The notes beneath the pieces are model-generated. The model was not told where the DNA came from, ran no database searches, and was given only the letters and a program-made list of their open reading frames with translations. The position numbers and the translations under genes are program-made. From an uncultured Bacteroidales bacterium (GTDB lineage Bacteria; Bacteroidota; Bacteroidia; Bacteroidales; UBA932), in contig CALCHD010000107.1 in assembly GCA_937901105.1 (NCBI GenBank), positions 1 to 21,991 on the forward strand: a stretch of DNA of 21,991 nucleotides, read 5' to 3'. Every line of letters starts with the position of its first letter. Positions within the stretch are counted from its first letter, which is position 1. Positions 13,497-21,727 of the stretch are shown in pieces.

Positions 13497-14877
13497 TATT
13501 CTTCACAATTTTAATGTCCGCAGGGGCAATATTAATACCAACAAGGTCTCCCTTGTCCCAAACATCAGTTGTATCAACCCAGATATGGTCTCTGTCATCT
13601 GTCATGATAGTAAGGTGATAGTGGTCTCCCTTATAAATAAAGAAATACACATCTCCCTGAAGCATGCCCTGCTCCTGATGGTCAATCAGGTCTACCTTGT
13701 CAAAATCCACCTGAACCTTAACCTTCTCACCTGCAGCAAAACCCTCAAGAGGAAGACACTCGAATGTCTCATACAGGAACTTCACATGAGTCTCGTCCAC
13801 AACCTCGCCATCAAACGTATTGCATGTCCTCTCCTTGTGCATTACCTGAATGTCTGCAGGCCTGATGATAAGTCCAACCTCCTGGTCTGGAGCAAAAGCA
13901 TTATAATCCTGAATCATAAGCTCATACCCTTTATCGGTCTCCACAAACATCTCATAATGGACACCCTTGAAGGTACACGACTTCACCTTTGCAGTGAACT
14001 GCGCGCTCTCAAGATTCCTCACAATATAGATATCCTCCGGACGCACAACCACATCAACAGGGGCATTCTCGCCGAATCCCTCATCAATGCACTCAAACTC
14101 GTGCCCTGCAAACTCCACAAGCTTATCCTTCACCATTGTTCCGTTAAGGATATTTGACTCACCAATGAAATCGGCCACAAAAGAGTTCTGCGGCTCGTTA
14201 TAGATATCTGTAGGGGTGCCGATCTGCTGGATCTTTCCCTCGTTCATTACAATGATAGTATCAGAAAGGGTAAGGGCCTCCTCCTGGTCGTGGGTAACAT
14301 AGATGAAGGTAATGCCCAGTTTCTTGTGCATCTCCTTAAGCTCAATCTGCATATCCTTACGCATCTTGAGGTCCAGGGCAGAAAGAGGCTCATCAAGAAG
14401 AAGCACCTTTGGCTGGTTTACAATAGCTCTCGCAATGGCTACACGCTGCTGCTGTCCGCCGGAAAGTGATTCGACATCTCTATCCTCATAGTCAGTCATG
14501 CTCACCATCTTCAAGACCTTTCGAACCCTCTTGTCGATCTCGTCCTCAGGGACTTTGTGAAGTTTGAGACCGAATGCAATGTTCTCATATACATCAAGAT
14601 GAGGGAACAATGCATAGCGCTGGAATACCGTATTTACCGGACGCTCATGGGCCGGCATGTCAGTAATATCCGTACCGTTAATTAAGATTTCGCCTGAATC
14701 AGGTGAACCGAAGCCGGCAATCATACGCAAAAGAGTGGTCTTACCGCAGCCGGAAGGACCAAGCAAAGTAAGGAATTCACCCTGCTTTACAGAAATGCTG
14801 ACATCACGTAGAATACACTTCTCGCCGAAGCTCTTGGATACGTTCTTGATTTCAATAATATTATCGTTATTTGCCAT
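13480..14877 (-). CDS. potA: Polyamine ABC transporter ATPase PotA
   Basis: A 465-residue protein. The nucleotide-binding domain has Walker A GPSGCGKTT (40-48), Q-loop Gln 86, signature LSGGQQQR (138-145), Walker B VLLLDEP (158-164) and switch His 196 (VTHDQEEA). After about residue 235 comes a long C-terminal regulatory part with TOBE-like repeats: VVRPEDIYIV, LIIRPADIQVM and INIAPADIKIV mark three similar module ends. It is about 85-90 residues longer than E. coli PotA; from memory, this length is usual in Bacteroidales. It energises uptake through PotB/PotC. It starts two bases after the porin stop and overlaps potB by 17 bases. TCG/CGA trinucleotides are clearly more frequent in its first half than in its second half and in potB. 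Confidence 0.93.
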   Translation of the reverse strand: MANNDNIIEIKNVSKSFGEKCILRDVSISVKQGEFLTLLGPSGCGKTTLLRMIAGFGSPDSGEILINGTDITDMPAHERPVNTVFQRYALFPHLDVYENIAFGLKLHKVPEDEIDKRVRKVLKMVSMTDYEDRDVESLSGGQQQRVAIARAIVNQPKVLLLDEPLSALDLKMRKDMQIELKEMHKKLGITFIYVTHDQEEALTLSDTIIVMNEGKIQQIGTPTDIYNEPQNSFVADFIGESNILNGTMVKDKLVEFAGHEFECIDEGFGENAPVDVVVRPEDIYIVRNLESAQFTAKVKSCTFKGVHYEMFVETDKGYELMIQDYNAFAPDQEVGLIIRPADIQVMHKERTCNTFDGEVVDETHVKFLYETFECLPLEGFAAGEKVKVQVDFDKVDLIDHQEQGMLQGDVYFFIYKGDHYHLTIMTDDRDHIWVDTTDVWDKGDLVGINIAPADIKIVKNNEQIQ

Positions 14878-14879
14878 CG

Positions 14880-15899
14880 CTAGTCTTTCTTAATTTTGTT
14901 GAACAACTTTTTGCCTGCGTCGGTCAGGTTCATCTTCCAAGTAAGTCCGATGTTTAAGTAGTGTCCTGCCGTCAAGTTAGTGTTTGATGCCCAAATGGCA
15001 TGTAGTCGTACATCTTTGTAGGATTTGAATGGGAAGAATTCCGCACCTGCTCCGTAGAATATGTTGTCTCCAGTGAAATCGTATCCGAAATTGTCTTCCG
15101 TGACTCGTTCCCAACCTACTTTTGCAAAGGCTCGTCCCCATTCCCATTCATATGATGGAGAAAACTGCAGGGTAAAGTCACTTGTGAATGCTTTCTTCAT
15201 TTCTACAGCCCTGGTTGCATATTCCAGATCAAATCTGAAGTCTCCGAAATAGAATCTGTTACCAAGATTGAGGGCTTTCACATATTGACCTTTGTCAAAC
15301 TGCCAAAGGTTTGTTGTCCAGTAGGATTCATAATGCTCCCATTCGCCCCTCCAGACAAGAGCATAAGCGAATTGATTAAAGATTTCGTAGGTTGAAAAAG
15401 GTGAGTTTGTAAACTGAAACTGGAGTGTGTGTCCTTCAGCCGGATACCATCCTGCTGAAATACCCCACTGCCAAGGTGAACAGCTGTTCCACCAAAGCGA
15501 GTTCATTTCCCAATATGAGTCAAAATCGTATGTGTCGTACTCGAAACTACCGACTTTGACATCTTCTTTACCTGCTGTTACAAAGAAAGAATCGTTGTCG
15601 TAGGTGAGGGTAAGCCAGTTGGTATTACCAAATCCAAGCTCATCGCTACCATCAAATTTAGCGATGCAATGATTGAGACTGTAATATAAATTCGGACAGA
15701 TCTGGCCATTGATGTCTATATACAGACCATTTCCGCCAAATCGTCCTGCTTTTTCTGCAAAGTCGTGACTATAATCAAATCTTGCATCCAGAGAGATGTC
15801 TGGAATATAATCAACGCTTGTATTTTGCTCTTCCTGCGCCATCAGCGCGGCGTTGCTCATAGTCAAAATGACTACCAATAATGTAAACAGCCTTTTCAT
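14880..15899 (-). CDS. Outer-membrane porin-like beta-barrel upstream of potA
   Basis: A 339-residue protein. A signal peptide (MKRLFTLLVVILTMSNAALM) is cleaved probably after Ala 21, before QEEQ. The mature chain is a series of amphipathic strands rich in Trp, Tyr and Phe (LYIDINGQICPNLYYSLNH, NTNWLTLTYDNDSFFVTAGK, LALVWRGEWEH-like turns, LNLGNRFYFGDFRFDLEYA, YLNIGLTWKMNL). These resemble the OprO/OprP 'phosphate-selective' porin fold, shortened relative to the about 400-residue pseudomonad members. The AGKEDVKVGSFEYD segment is the part most like that family. It ends two bases before potA on the same strand, so it is probably first gene of the polyamine operon and a candidate outer-membrane entry route. 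The specific substrate is inferred only from position. Confidence 0.8.
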   Translation of the reverse strand: MKRLFTLLVVILTMSNAALMAQEEQNTSVDYIPDISLDARFDYSHDFAEKAGRFGGNGLYIDINGQICPNLYYSLNHCIAKFDGSDELGFGNTNWLTLTYDNDSFFVTAGKEDVKVGSFEYDTYDFDSYWEMNSLWWNSCSPWQWGISAGWYPAEGHTLQFQFTNSPFSTYEIFNQFAYALVWRGEWEHYESYWTTNLWQFDKGQYVKALNLGNRFYFGDFRFDLEYATRAVEMKKAFTSDFTLQFSPSYEWEWGRAFAKVGWERVTEDNFGYDFTGDNIFYGAGAEFFPFKSYKDVRLHAIWASNTNLTAGHYLNIGLTWKMNLTDAGKKLFNKIKKD

Positions 15900-15933
15900 C
15901 TACACAAATTAACGAGTAAAAATATAAATTCTG

Positions 15934-16623
15934 TTAAGATTTACCAATATAAATTACCATTTTGGTCTCAAAAAATTGATCCGTGGTCCAAGATGAAATC
16001 GGCCATTGGCATACAGAGCCTTTTTTCATCTTGAATTTTGCCATTGCTGTGGAGATCTCTTCAGCGAGGTCGCCTCCTTTAAGATACAATATGCCTTCCG
16101 TATATTTTCCTTTTACCCACGGCATGAAATTCTCGAGGGCTGTCACTGCGCGTGATACGACGAAGTCGAAAGTCTCCGGAAGAGATTCCGCTCGTGCATT
16201 GACAGTAGTTACATTCTTGAGCTCCAGTCCATTGCTGACTTCTGTTGCAACTGTTATCTTCTTTCCTATCGAGTCACATAAAGTGAATGATGCATGGGGG
16301 AAGATTACGGCCAGAGGTATGCCTGGAAAGCCTCCTCCGGTACCGAGATCAAGAATCCTGAAAGGTTCTGCAAGAGCATAAGGGCCTTCGCCACGGAGGC
16401 GGTCATATATGTCGGGCATCTCATTCCTGAGGTATGCGGCGATACCGAGCGAGTGCAGAACATGATGTCTGTACAGTTCGTCTATATCCTTGCGTGATAC
16501 AACGTTGATCTTCGAGTTCCAGTCGCGATAGAGGGCTTCCATCCTGCGGAACTGATCCATCTGTTCTGCAGTTACTTCCGGGAACTTTTCTTCTATTATG
16601 TCTTTGAATTCTTCGAATGTCAT
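15934..16623 (-). CDS. rsmG: 16S rRNA (guanine-527-N7) methyltransferase RsmG/GidB
   Basis: A 229-residue protein. WNSKINVVSRKDIDELYRHH near residue 36 is the family's N-terminal signature. RILDLGTGGGFPGIPLAVIF at about 109-128 is the SAM-binding glycine loop. VVSRAVTALENFMPW is the conserved RsmG active-site motif. It methylates G527 in the 530 loop of 16S rRNA; loss usually gives low-level streptomycin resistance. Length is normal. It follows the ECF sigma gene on the same strand across 102 bases holding the 22-bp tandem repeats. It ends 34 bases before the porin start, so read-through into the pot operon is possible. A separate pot promoter was not found. Confidence 0.95.
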   Translation of the reverse strand: MTFEEFKDIIEEKFPEVTAEQMDQFRRMEALYRDWNSKINVVSRKDIDELYRHHVLHSLGIAAYLRNEMPDIYDRLRGEGPYALAEPFRILDLGTGGGFPGIPLAVIFPHASFTLCDSIGKKITVATEVSNGLELKNVTTVNARAESLPETFDFVVSRAVTALENFMPWVKGKYTEGILYLKGGDLAEEISTAMAKFKMKKGSVCQWPISSWTTDQFFETKMVIYIGKS

Positions 16624-16649
16624 TTTTTATATGTATTAGGTCCCTCGAC

Positions 16650-16715
16650 AAGCTCGGGATGACAGTGAAACAAGCTTAGGATGACAGTGAAACAAGCTTA
16701 GGATGACAGTGAAAC
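16650..16715. repeat. Three tandem copies of a 22-bp unit
   Basis: Units at 16650-16671, 16672-16693 and 16694-16715 share AAGCT, two variable bases, then GGATGACAGTGAAAC. Units 2 and 3 are identical; unit 1 has CG instead of TA in the variable pair. The first unit is preceded by TCCCTCGAC. Read on the minus strand this end gives GTCATCCCGAGCTTGTCGAG, which resembles an intergenic motif I recall as frequent in Bacteroidota and Chlorobi. The array lies between the ECF sigma gene and rsmG. Confidence 0.9.
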
Positions 16716-16725
16716 ATGATGCTGC

Positions 16726-17325
16726 TTATAACAATTCATCTGAATAGTCCATCATTTTAAGGAGCTGCGCTTTCGCACGTCGTATCTTTGTCTTGACAGT
16801 ATTTATCGGTATGTCAAGTGCATCTGCAATTTCCTTATAACCGAAGTTGTCGATCAGATTCATTTTTGCCACAACCTTGTAATCATCCTTCAGTTTCTCG
16901 ATATTCGTCAGCCATTTGTCATATTCCTGCTGATTGATGATGTCTTCTTCCGGATTATGCATGGTGGCAGGTATCTCTTTCAGCTCGGCAATATCCTCAT
17001 TTATGGATGTGGTAGGCATGTTCGTCTTTTCGCGGTCATGTCTGCTCAGATGATCGAATGCGGTGTTGCGGGCGATTCTGTACAGCCATGTCGAGAACTT
17101 GTAATCCGGATTATATGATCCGATCTGGCTGAACGCTTTCTGAAAGCTTTCCAGACAGATGTCCTCCACGTCTTCCTTCTGGATGACATAACGTGCTATA
17201 TGGCTTTTGACACCGGCATTGTACCTTGTATAAAGGACAATGAAAGCCGCCTGATTCTGCTCGTTCGCGAGCCTTACAAGGTCGGTGTCGGGCATGTTAG
17301 TGAGCTTCGAGCCAGTTGTTTCCAT
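16726..17325 (-). CDS. ECF-type RNA polymerase sigma factor (RpoE-like), no adjacent anti-sigma
   Basis: A 199-residue protein. Region 2 is at about 24-95 (QAAFIVLYTRYNAG, VEDICLESFQKAF, YKFSTWLYRIARNTAFDHL). Region 4 is at about 138-190 (DDYKVVAKMNLIDNFGYKEI, then ADALDIPINTVKTKIRRAK). An acidic linker separates them. The ATG at 17325 lies inside polA (29-base overlap); ATG at 17292, four bases after the polA stop, would remove eleven residues and leave the domains intact. It is therefore likely co-transcribed with polA. No anti-sigma or membrane protein follows; the next gene is rsmG after a repeat-bearing gap. That fits the stand-alone ECF factors common in Bacteroidales, which are controlled in trans or at transcription. 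Confidence 0.92.
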   Translation of the reverse strand: METTGSKLTNMPDTDLVRLANEQNQAAFIVLYTRYNAGVKSHIARYVIQKEDVEDICLESFQKAFSQIGSYNPDYKFSTWLYRIARNTAFDHLSRHDREKTNMPTTSINEDIAELKEIPATMHNPEEDIINQQEYDKWLTNIEKLKDDYKVVAKMNLIDNFGYKEIADALDIPINTVKTKIRRAKAQLLKMMDYSDELL

Positions 17326-19957
17326 GATTGCATTCTACAGTTAAAGGTATTGACAGGCTTATTACATTCTCCATTTCCTCGCTAACGATCTTCTTCAGGA
17401 CTTCTACCTCTGACGGGAATGCATCGAACATTAGTTCGTCATGTATCTGGAGCACCATGCGGCTCTGCAGACCTTCTGCGGCAAGCCTCTTGTCCACATT
17501 GATCATGGCCAGCTTGATTATGTCTGCTGCAGTACCCTGGATGGGTGCATTTATGGCATTCCTTTCTGCCAGCGAGCGTACTGTGGCGTTCTTTGAGTTG
17601 ATGTCAGGAAGGTAACGTCTTCGTCCGAATATTGTTTCCACATATCCTGTCTCCCGTGCCGCAGCAACGGTGTCATCGATATATGATGAGATGGCAGGGA
17701 AGTTGGCGAAGTAATCCTCTATAATCTTCTTGGCTTCGGCTCTGCCGATCTTCAGACGCTGGGAAAGTCCGAATGCTGAGATTCCGTACATTATGCCGAA
17801 ATTGGCTGTCTTGGCTATACGACGCTGATCCGCAGTGACTTCTTCTATGTCGATGCCGAAAATCTTTGCTGCTGTCATGGCATGTACATCCTGACCGTTG
17901 CGGAAGGCTGCGATCAGGTGCTGGTCACAGCTGAGATGTGCCATTATCCTGAGCTCGATCTGAGAATAGTCGGCTGAGACTATCACTCCGTCCGGACGGC
18001 TGGATATGAAGGCCTTCCTGATCTCCTTGCCCCTTTCTGTCCTTATAGGAATGTTCTGGAGGTTGGGCTTCGAGGAACTGAGCCTTCCTGTAGCTGTAAG
18101 CGCCTGGTTGAAGGTGGTGTGTATCTTTCCTGTTATAGGAGAGACGAAGGTCGGGAACGGCTCGATATAGGTGGAGAGCAGTTTCTTTACTCCTCTGTAT
18201 TCCAATATCTCGTTCACTATAGGATGCTTGTCTGCAATTCCGTTCAGCGTTTCTTCGTCAGTAGGGTAGCTGTAACGCACTCCGGCCTTAGGCTTGACCT
18301 TGGGGTCGAGCTTCATCTTCTCGAAAAGGAGTATGCCTATCTGCTTCGGCGACATAATGTTGAGATCAGGCTCATCTGCCATCTCCCTTATATGTTCCTG
18401 TATCTCATTCATTTCGACGGCAAGCCCGGACGCATACTTCCTCAGCTGGACCAGATCTATCTTGACCCCTTCCAGCTCCATTTTTGAAAGCACTTTCAGA
18501 AGCGGCTCCTCCATAGTTTCATAAAGATGGCAGAGATTCATGGACTCCATTTCTTCATGAACCCTTTCGCCTATGAGCAGGGTAGCTGCAACCTCAGGAA
18601 GGTGGTCGGTATTTTCGCTGCTCTCTTCCGGCACCTCGTCGAAAAGCGACAGAGGCTGGGCTTCCTCCGCAGCCGGGGCACTGTCTTCCAGATTGATGTT
18701 CAGGTAGGTTCTGGCCAGAATCTCGATCTTATGGCTTTTTTCGGGATTGATGAGGTAGTGCATCAGCTCTATGTCCCTGAGCTGTCCGTTCAGCTCGATC
18801 CCATTGTAGCTCAGGATATTGCACTGCTGCTTGATGTCGTAGCCGTATTTGACTGTCGAACTGTCGGAGAGCATGTCTATGAATTCTTCAGCAGGTCCCG
18901 ATGCTGTTATACACTCCCCGTCGTTCATTGCAGCTGCGGTGATGCTCCTTATCTTTGTGAAATAGCCGGACAGCTCACCTGAAGTCATGACCGAACATGA
19001 TCCGGAAACTTTTGCAGCCTTGCACACTTCTTCAGCGCTGACGACCTTGTATTCCAGCTGCTTGTCTTCGCGCTTGTCAATGATCTGAACATTGCCAAGG
19101 AATTTTCTGAGTGATCCGAATTCATACAGCTCGAAGAGGTCTGCCACCTCCGGTGCGTAATTCAGAGTGACCTCCATGTCTTCGCTCGACACATCAAGTG
19201 CTATATCAGTCTTTATCGTTACCAGATCGTGGCTTAGTCCGATATGTCCACGTGCATTTTCAAAGGCCTCCCTCTGCTTGGGAGTGAGTTCTTCTATATG
19301 GGCGTATATGTTCTCTACGTTATCGTATTTTGCTATGAGCTTTCCGGCTCCCACTTCTCCTACGCCTTTAACTCCCGGGACATTGTCCGACGAGTCTCCG
19401 CATATGGTAAGAATCTCTATGACCTGTTCCGGACGTGATATCCCGTACTTCCCGCATACCTTCTCTACGTCAATCAGTTCATTGTCACTGCCGGATTTGC
19501 CTGGTTTGTATTGGATTATATGTTCGGAAATAAGCTGGCCATAATCCTTGTCAGGAGTAACCATATACACATCGAAACCTTCCTTTTCGGCTCTTTTGGC
19601 CATAGATCCGATCACGTCATCCGCCTCGAAACCCTTTACCATCAGCACCGGAAACTGCATTGCCCGGCAAAGTCCGCATAGAGGCTCCAGGGAATCTATG
19701 ATAAGCTGGGGTGTTTCCTGTCGGGTTCCCTTGTATTCCGGGTACATCTCATGCCTGAAAGTGCCTCCCGGAGGGTCAAACGCTATTGCCAGATGGGTCG
19801 GCTTTTCTCGTTCTATGAGCTCAAGTATGTATTTTGTAAATCCGAAGAGGATGGACATGTCCGCACCTTTGGAGTTGATCATAGGATGACGCAGGAATGC
19901 GTAGTACATCTTGAAGATCAGTGCGTGTCCGTCGATCAGGAATAGCTTTTTGTCCAT
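17297..19957 (-). CDS. polA: DNA polymerase I, proofreading site apparently lost
   Basis: An 886-residue protein from ATG at 19957 (MDKKLFLIDGHALIFKMYYA). The upstream TTG at 19975 adds only six residues and was not chosen. The N-terminal 5'-nuclease (about 1-290) has FEADDVIG, TPDKDYGQL and GDSSDNVPGVKGVG. The middle domain (about 310-460) keeps Exo II-like KYGYDIKQQCNIL and an Exo III-like region (DIELMHYLINPEKSHKIEIL), but at the Exo I position reads SITAAAMNDGECIT, with no DxE pair. The polymerase domain has motif A SADYSQIELRIMAHLS, motif B RRIAKTANFGIMYG and motif C QIHDELMFDAF, all intact. It fills gaps in repair and removes Okazaki RNA primers. It is somewhat shorter than E. coli Pol I (928) because of a reduced middle domain. 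Confidence 0.97.
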   Translation of the reverse strand: MDKKLFLIDGHALIFKMYYAFLRHPMINSKGADMSILFGFTKYILELIEREKPTHLAIAFDPPGGTFRHEMYPEYKGTRQETPQLIIDSLEPLCGLCRAMQFPVLMVKGFEADDVIGSMAKRAEKEGFDVYMVTPDKDYGQLISEHIIQYKPGKSGSDNELIDVEKVCGKYGISRPEQVIEILTICGDSSDNVPGVKGVGEVGAGKLIAKYDNVENIYAHIEELTPKQREAFENARGHIGLSHDLVTIKTDIALDVSSEDMEVTLNYAPEVADLFELYEFGSLRKFLGNVQIIDKREDKQLEYKVVSAEEVCKAAKVSGSCSVMTSGELSGYFTKIRSITAAAMNDGECITASGPAEEFIDMLSDSSTVKYGYDIKQQCNILSYNGIELNGQLRDIELMHYLINPEKSHKIEILARTYLNINLEDSAPAAEEAQPLSLFDEVPEESSENTDHLPEVAATLLIGERVHEEMESMNLCHLYETMEEPLLKVLSKMELEGVKIDLVQLRKYASGLAVEMNEIQEHIREMADEPDLNIMSPKQIGILLFEKMKLDPKVKPKAGVRYSYPTDEETLNGIADKHPIVNEILEYRGVKKLLSTYIEPFPTFVSPITGKIHTTFNQALTATGRLSSSKPNLQNIPIRTERGKEIRKAFISSRPDGVIVSADYSQIELRIMAHLSCDQHLIAAFRNGQDVHAMTAAKIFGIDIEEVTADQRRIAKTANFGIMYGISAFGLSQRLKIGRAEAKKIIEDYFANFPAISSYIDDTVAAARETGYVETIFGRRRYLPDINSKNATVRSLAERNAINAPIQGTAADIIKLAMINVDKRLAAEGLQSRMVLQIHDELMFDAFPSEVEVLKKIVSEEMENVISLSIPLTVECNHGNNWLEAH

Positions 19958-19983
19958 ATTTTTGATGTTCGTCAAATGAACCT

Positions 19984-19991
19984 CAAAGATA
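19984..19991 (-). promoter_or_regulatory. -7 element of the polA promoter
   Basis: On the minus strand this reads TATCTTTG, a perfect TAnnTTTG match 26 bases before the polA ATG. It overlaps by one base a small inverted repeat, ATGAAA-G-TTTCAT at 19991-20003. No clear TTG -33 element is visible. Confidence 0.5.
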
Positions 19992-20032
19992 TGAAAGTTT
20001 CATGAAAAGGGGAGTGACTTCGGAAACTATTT

Positions 20033-20707
20033 TCAAAAAATGTTTCCTTTATGGAAAATGCTTGCTACAGAACTTTCCGCGTCAGCAGATTCAGCGGTCC
20101 TGATCATTCCGTCGGATCCAAGTGCTATGACCCTGCTGCATGCCTTCAATCCCTCGTGCAGGTCATGTGTTGAGAAGATTACAGCAGGAGAATCCTTGTC
20201 TTTACAAATATTTTTAAGTGCTTGAAGGACAGATATCTTGTTCTCAGCATCGAGGAATGCTGTCGGTTCGTCCAGAAGAATCACTCCGGCATGCTGCACC
20301 AGCGATGCCGCAATGCATGCCTTCTGGAACTCGCCGTCGCTGAGAGTGCTTATGTCCCTGTCTTTCAAATGTGTTATTTCCAGCCTTTCCAGAGCATCAC
20401 TCAGAGCAGTTTCATCCTGTTCCGAAAGTTTTCCTGCCATATCCGTCTGCTTGAAGCAGCTTACTTTAACGAAGTCCCTGACGGTGAATCCCTTGACTTT
20501 CGGGATGCGTGACGGAATCATGGTGACTCTGCATCCTGGGTCCTGCAGTCCGGCAATGGCTTTCAGAAGTGTCGTCTTACCGCTGCCGTTAGCTCCACAC
20601 AACATTATGCAGTCCCCCTCATCGATGTCAAACGATACGTTTTCATATAACACCTTCTTTCCATGTCCTATCGTCATGCCGTCAATATGTGTCAGTGTTC
20701 TCCTCAT
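20033..20707 (-). CDS. FecE/BtuD-type ABC ATPase for iron complex or cobalamin uptake
   Basis: A 224-residue protein. Walker A is GANGSGKTT (38-46), the signature is LSDGEFQKACIAASL, Walker B is VILLDEP and the switch His lies in FSTHDLHEG. The LSDGE form of the signature occurs commonly in Bacteroidota members of this family, so it is not taken as a defect. Its start overlaps the permease stop by four bases (20704-20707), so the two are coupled. It should power import through the FecCD-type permease. Length is a little below the usual 250 residues, missing a short C-terminal part. Substrate (haem, siderophore or B12) cannot be read because no binding protein or TonB receptor is in the window. 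Confidence 0.9.
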   Translation of the reverse strand: MRRTLTHIDGMTIGHGKKVLYENVSFDIDEGDCIMLCGANGSGKTTLLKAIAGLQDPGCRVTMIPSRIPKVKGFTVRDFVKVSCFKQTDMAGKLSEQDETALSDALERLEITHLKDRDISTLSDGEFQKACIAASLVQHAGVILLDEPTAFLDAENKISVLQALKNICKDKDSPAVIFSTHDLHEGLKACSRVIALGSDGMIRTAESADAESSVASIFHKGNIF

Positions 20708-21639
20708 AGTTCCGGTCTTTTAAGCATTATATATAATATGACTGGGATGCCGAGAAGAGCCATCGTACTTGCAACCGGCATAGGGGAGGGTGTCATTCTT
20801 GAAATCAGGTCTGCGCATACTCCTATCAGACCTCCGGTCAGAAGGGAAGCGGGTAGGACTGCCTTGTGGGCTGAGGTGCTCAGCAGCGCCTTGGCTATGT
20901 GGGGGCCGATGATGCCCACGAAGCCGAGCGGGCCGCAGAATGCGGTCACAGCTCCGGTCATTAGGCTGCAGCTCAGCAGTGCAGACAGACGTATCTTTGA
21001 GGGGGTTCCTCCTGAGAGTTCTGTGAATTCATCTCCGAAGAGTATGAGGTCCAGTCCTTTATGGTTAAATGACGCAATTATCAGTCCGGCAGCGAGTGTT
21101 CCGGCTATGATTACTGTTTCTGTCCATGTGGTATTAGAGAAACTGCCGGCAGACCAGCTGTAGAATATCTTGAGACTCTCTGCATCAGAGCTGAACTGGA
21201 GTATGGAGACTATGGCTGTGATGATGAATCCTAGCATGACTCCGAAAATAAGGAGTATGGATGCGTTGCGGAACCTTCCGGACGCATATAGGATTATGGA
21301 AGCAGCGCCAGCCGCTCCGGCTGCGGCGGCAATGGCAACGGGGGTTCCTCCAAGTGATGCTCCGGCGTACATAGTCGTGAGAGCCGCTCCCAGAGCTGCA
21401 CCACTGCTTATGCCCATGATGTGCGGATCGGCAAGCGGGTTTCGGAATATACTCTGTATCTGGGCTCCTGATAGGGCCATGGCTGCCCCGGCAAACAGTG
21501 CTGTGGCCATGCGAGGCAGACGCAGATGCAGTAAAATGTCGGATCCTGCGTATCCTCCCCAAGTGATATCGGCCAGGCATGCTATAGCAAGCAGAACTAT
21601 GCCGGTTGCAATGACTATGATATGTCTTTGACTTGTCAT
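20704..21639 (-). CDS. FecCD-family ABC permease (iron complex/cobalamin)
   Basis: A 311-residue inner-membrane protein with about nine helices. Family motifs are clear: LRLPRMATALFAGAAMALSG, IFRNPLADPHIMGISSGAAL, WSAGSFSNTTW and GFVGIIGPHIAKALL, followed by a Thr-Gly-Gly/Ala-Asp stretch before the last helices (the usual LxxADxxxR is ICADLISRM). It is about 20-30 residues shorter than typical BtuC/FhuB-like permeases, mainly in the first periplasmic loop. It translates into the ATPase gene by a 4-base overlap. TAAATTTG on the minus strand (21651 to 21644) matches the -7 consensus, but only five bases before the ATG, so the transcript would be nearly leaderless or the start lies further in. 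Confidence 0.92.
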   Translation of the reverse strand: MTSQRHIIVIATGIVLLAIACLADITWGGYAGSDILLHLRLPRMATALFAGAAMALSGAQIQSIFRNPLADPHIMGISSGAALGAALTTMYAGASLGGTPVAIAAAAGAAGAASIILYASGRFRNASILLIFGVMLGFIITAIVSILQFSSDAESLKIFYSWSAGSFSNTTWTETVIIAGTLAAGLIIASFNHKGLDLILFGDEFTELSGGTPSKIRLSALLSCSLMTGAVTAFCGPLGFVGIIGPHIAKALLSTSAHKAVLPASLLTGGLIGVCADLISRMTPSPMPVASTMALLGIPVILYIMLKRPEL

Positions 21640-21727
21640 GCTGCAAATTTAAGAATTCTTGCTGTATTTGTCATGTTTTGCGTATATCTTGCAGCCTCGG
21701 GAATAAATTTTATAATTTAGAATTAGA

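Noticed and set aside
13480..14130. Fusion of PotA with an unrelated C-terminal domain
   Set aside because: The extra length consists of TOBE-like repeats (three similar strand ends), and from memory this length is usual for PotA in the order.
13471..14157. 228-codon open frame on the plus strand opposite potA
   Set aside because: It is antisense to conserved potA domains and has no motif of its own.
16650..16715. CRISPR array
   Set aside because: The three units touch each other without spacers, and no cas gene is present.
19958..19975. TTG start of polA at 19975
   Set aside because: ATG at 19957 begins the conserved MDKKLFLIDGH strand; the extra six residues match nothing expected.
20033..20707. 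Defective ATPase because the signature reads LSDGE rather than LSGGE
   Set aside because: This form is common in Bacteroidota iron/haem/B12 ATPases, and Walker A, Walker B and the switch His are intact.
21644..21651. Promoter of the FecCD gene at TAAATTTG
   Set aside because: It fits the -7 consensus but lies five bases before the ATG and has no -33 partner, so it is mentioned only in the gene entry.
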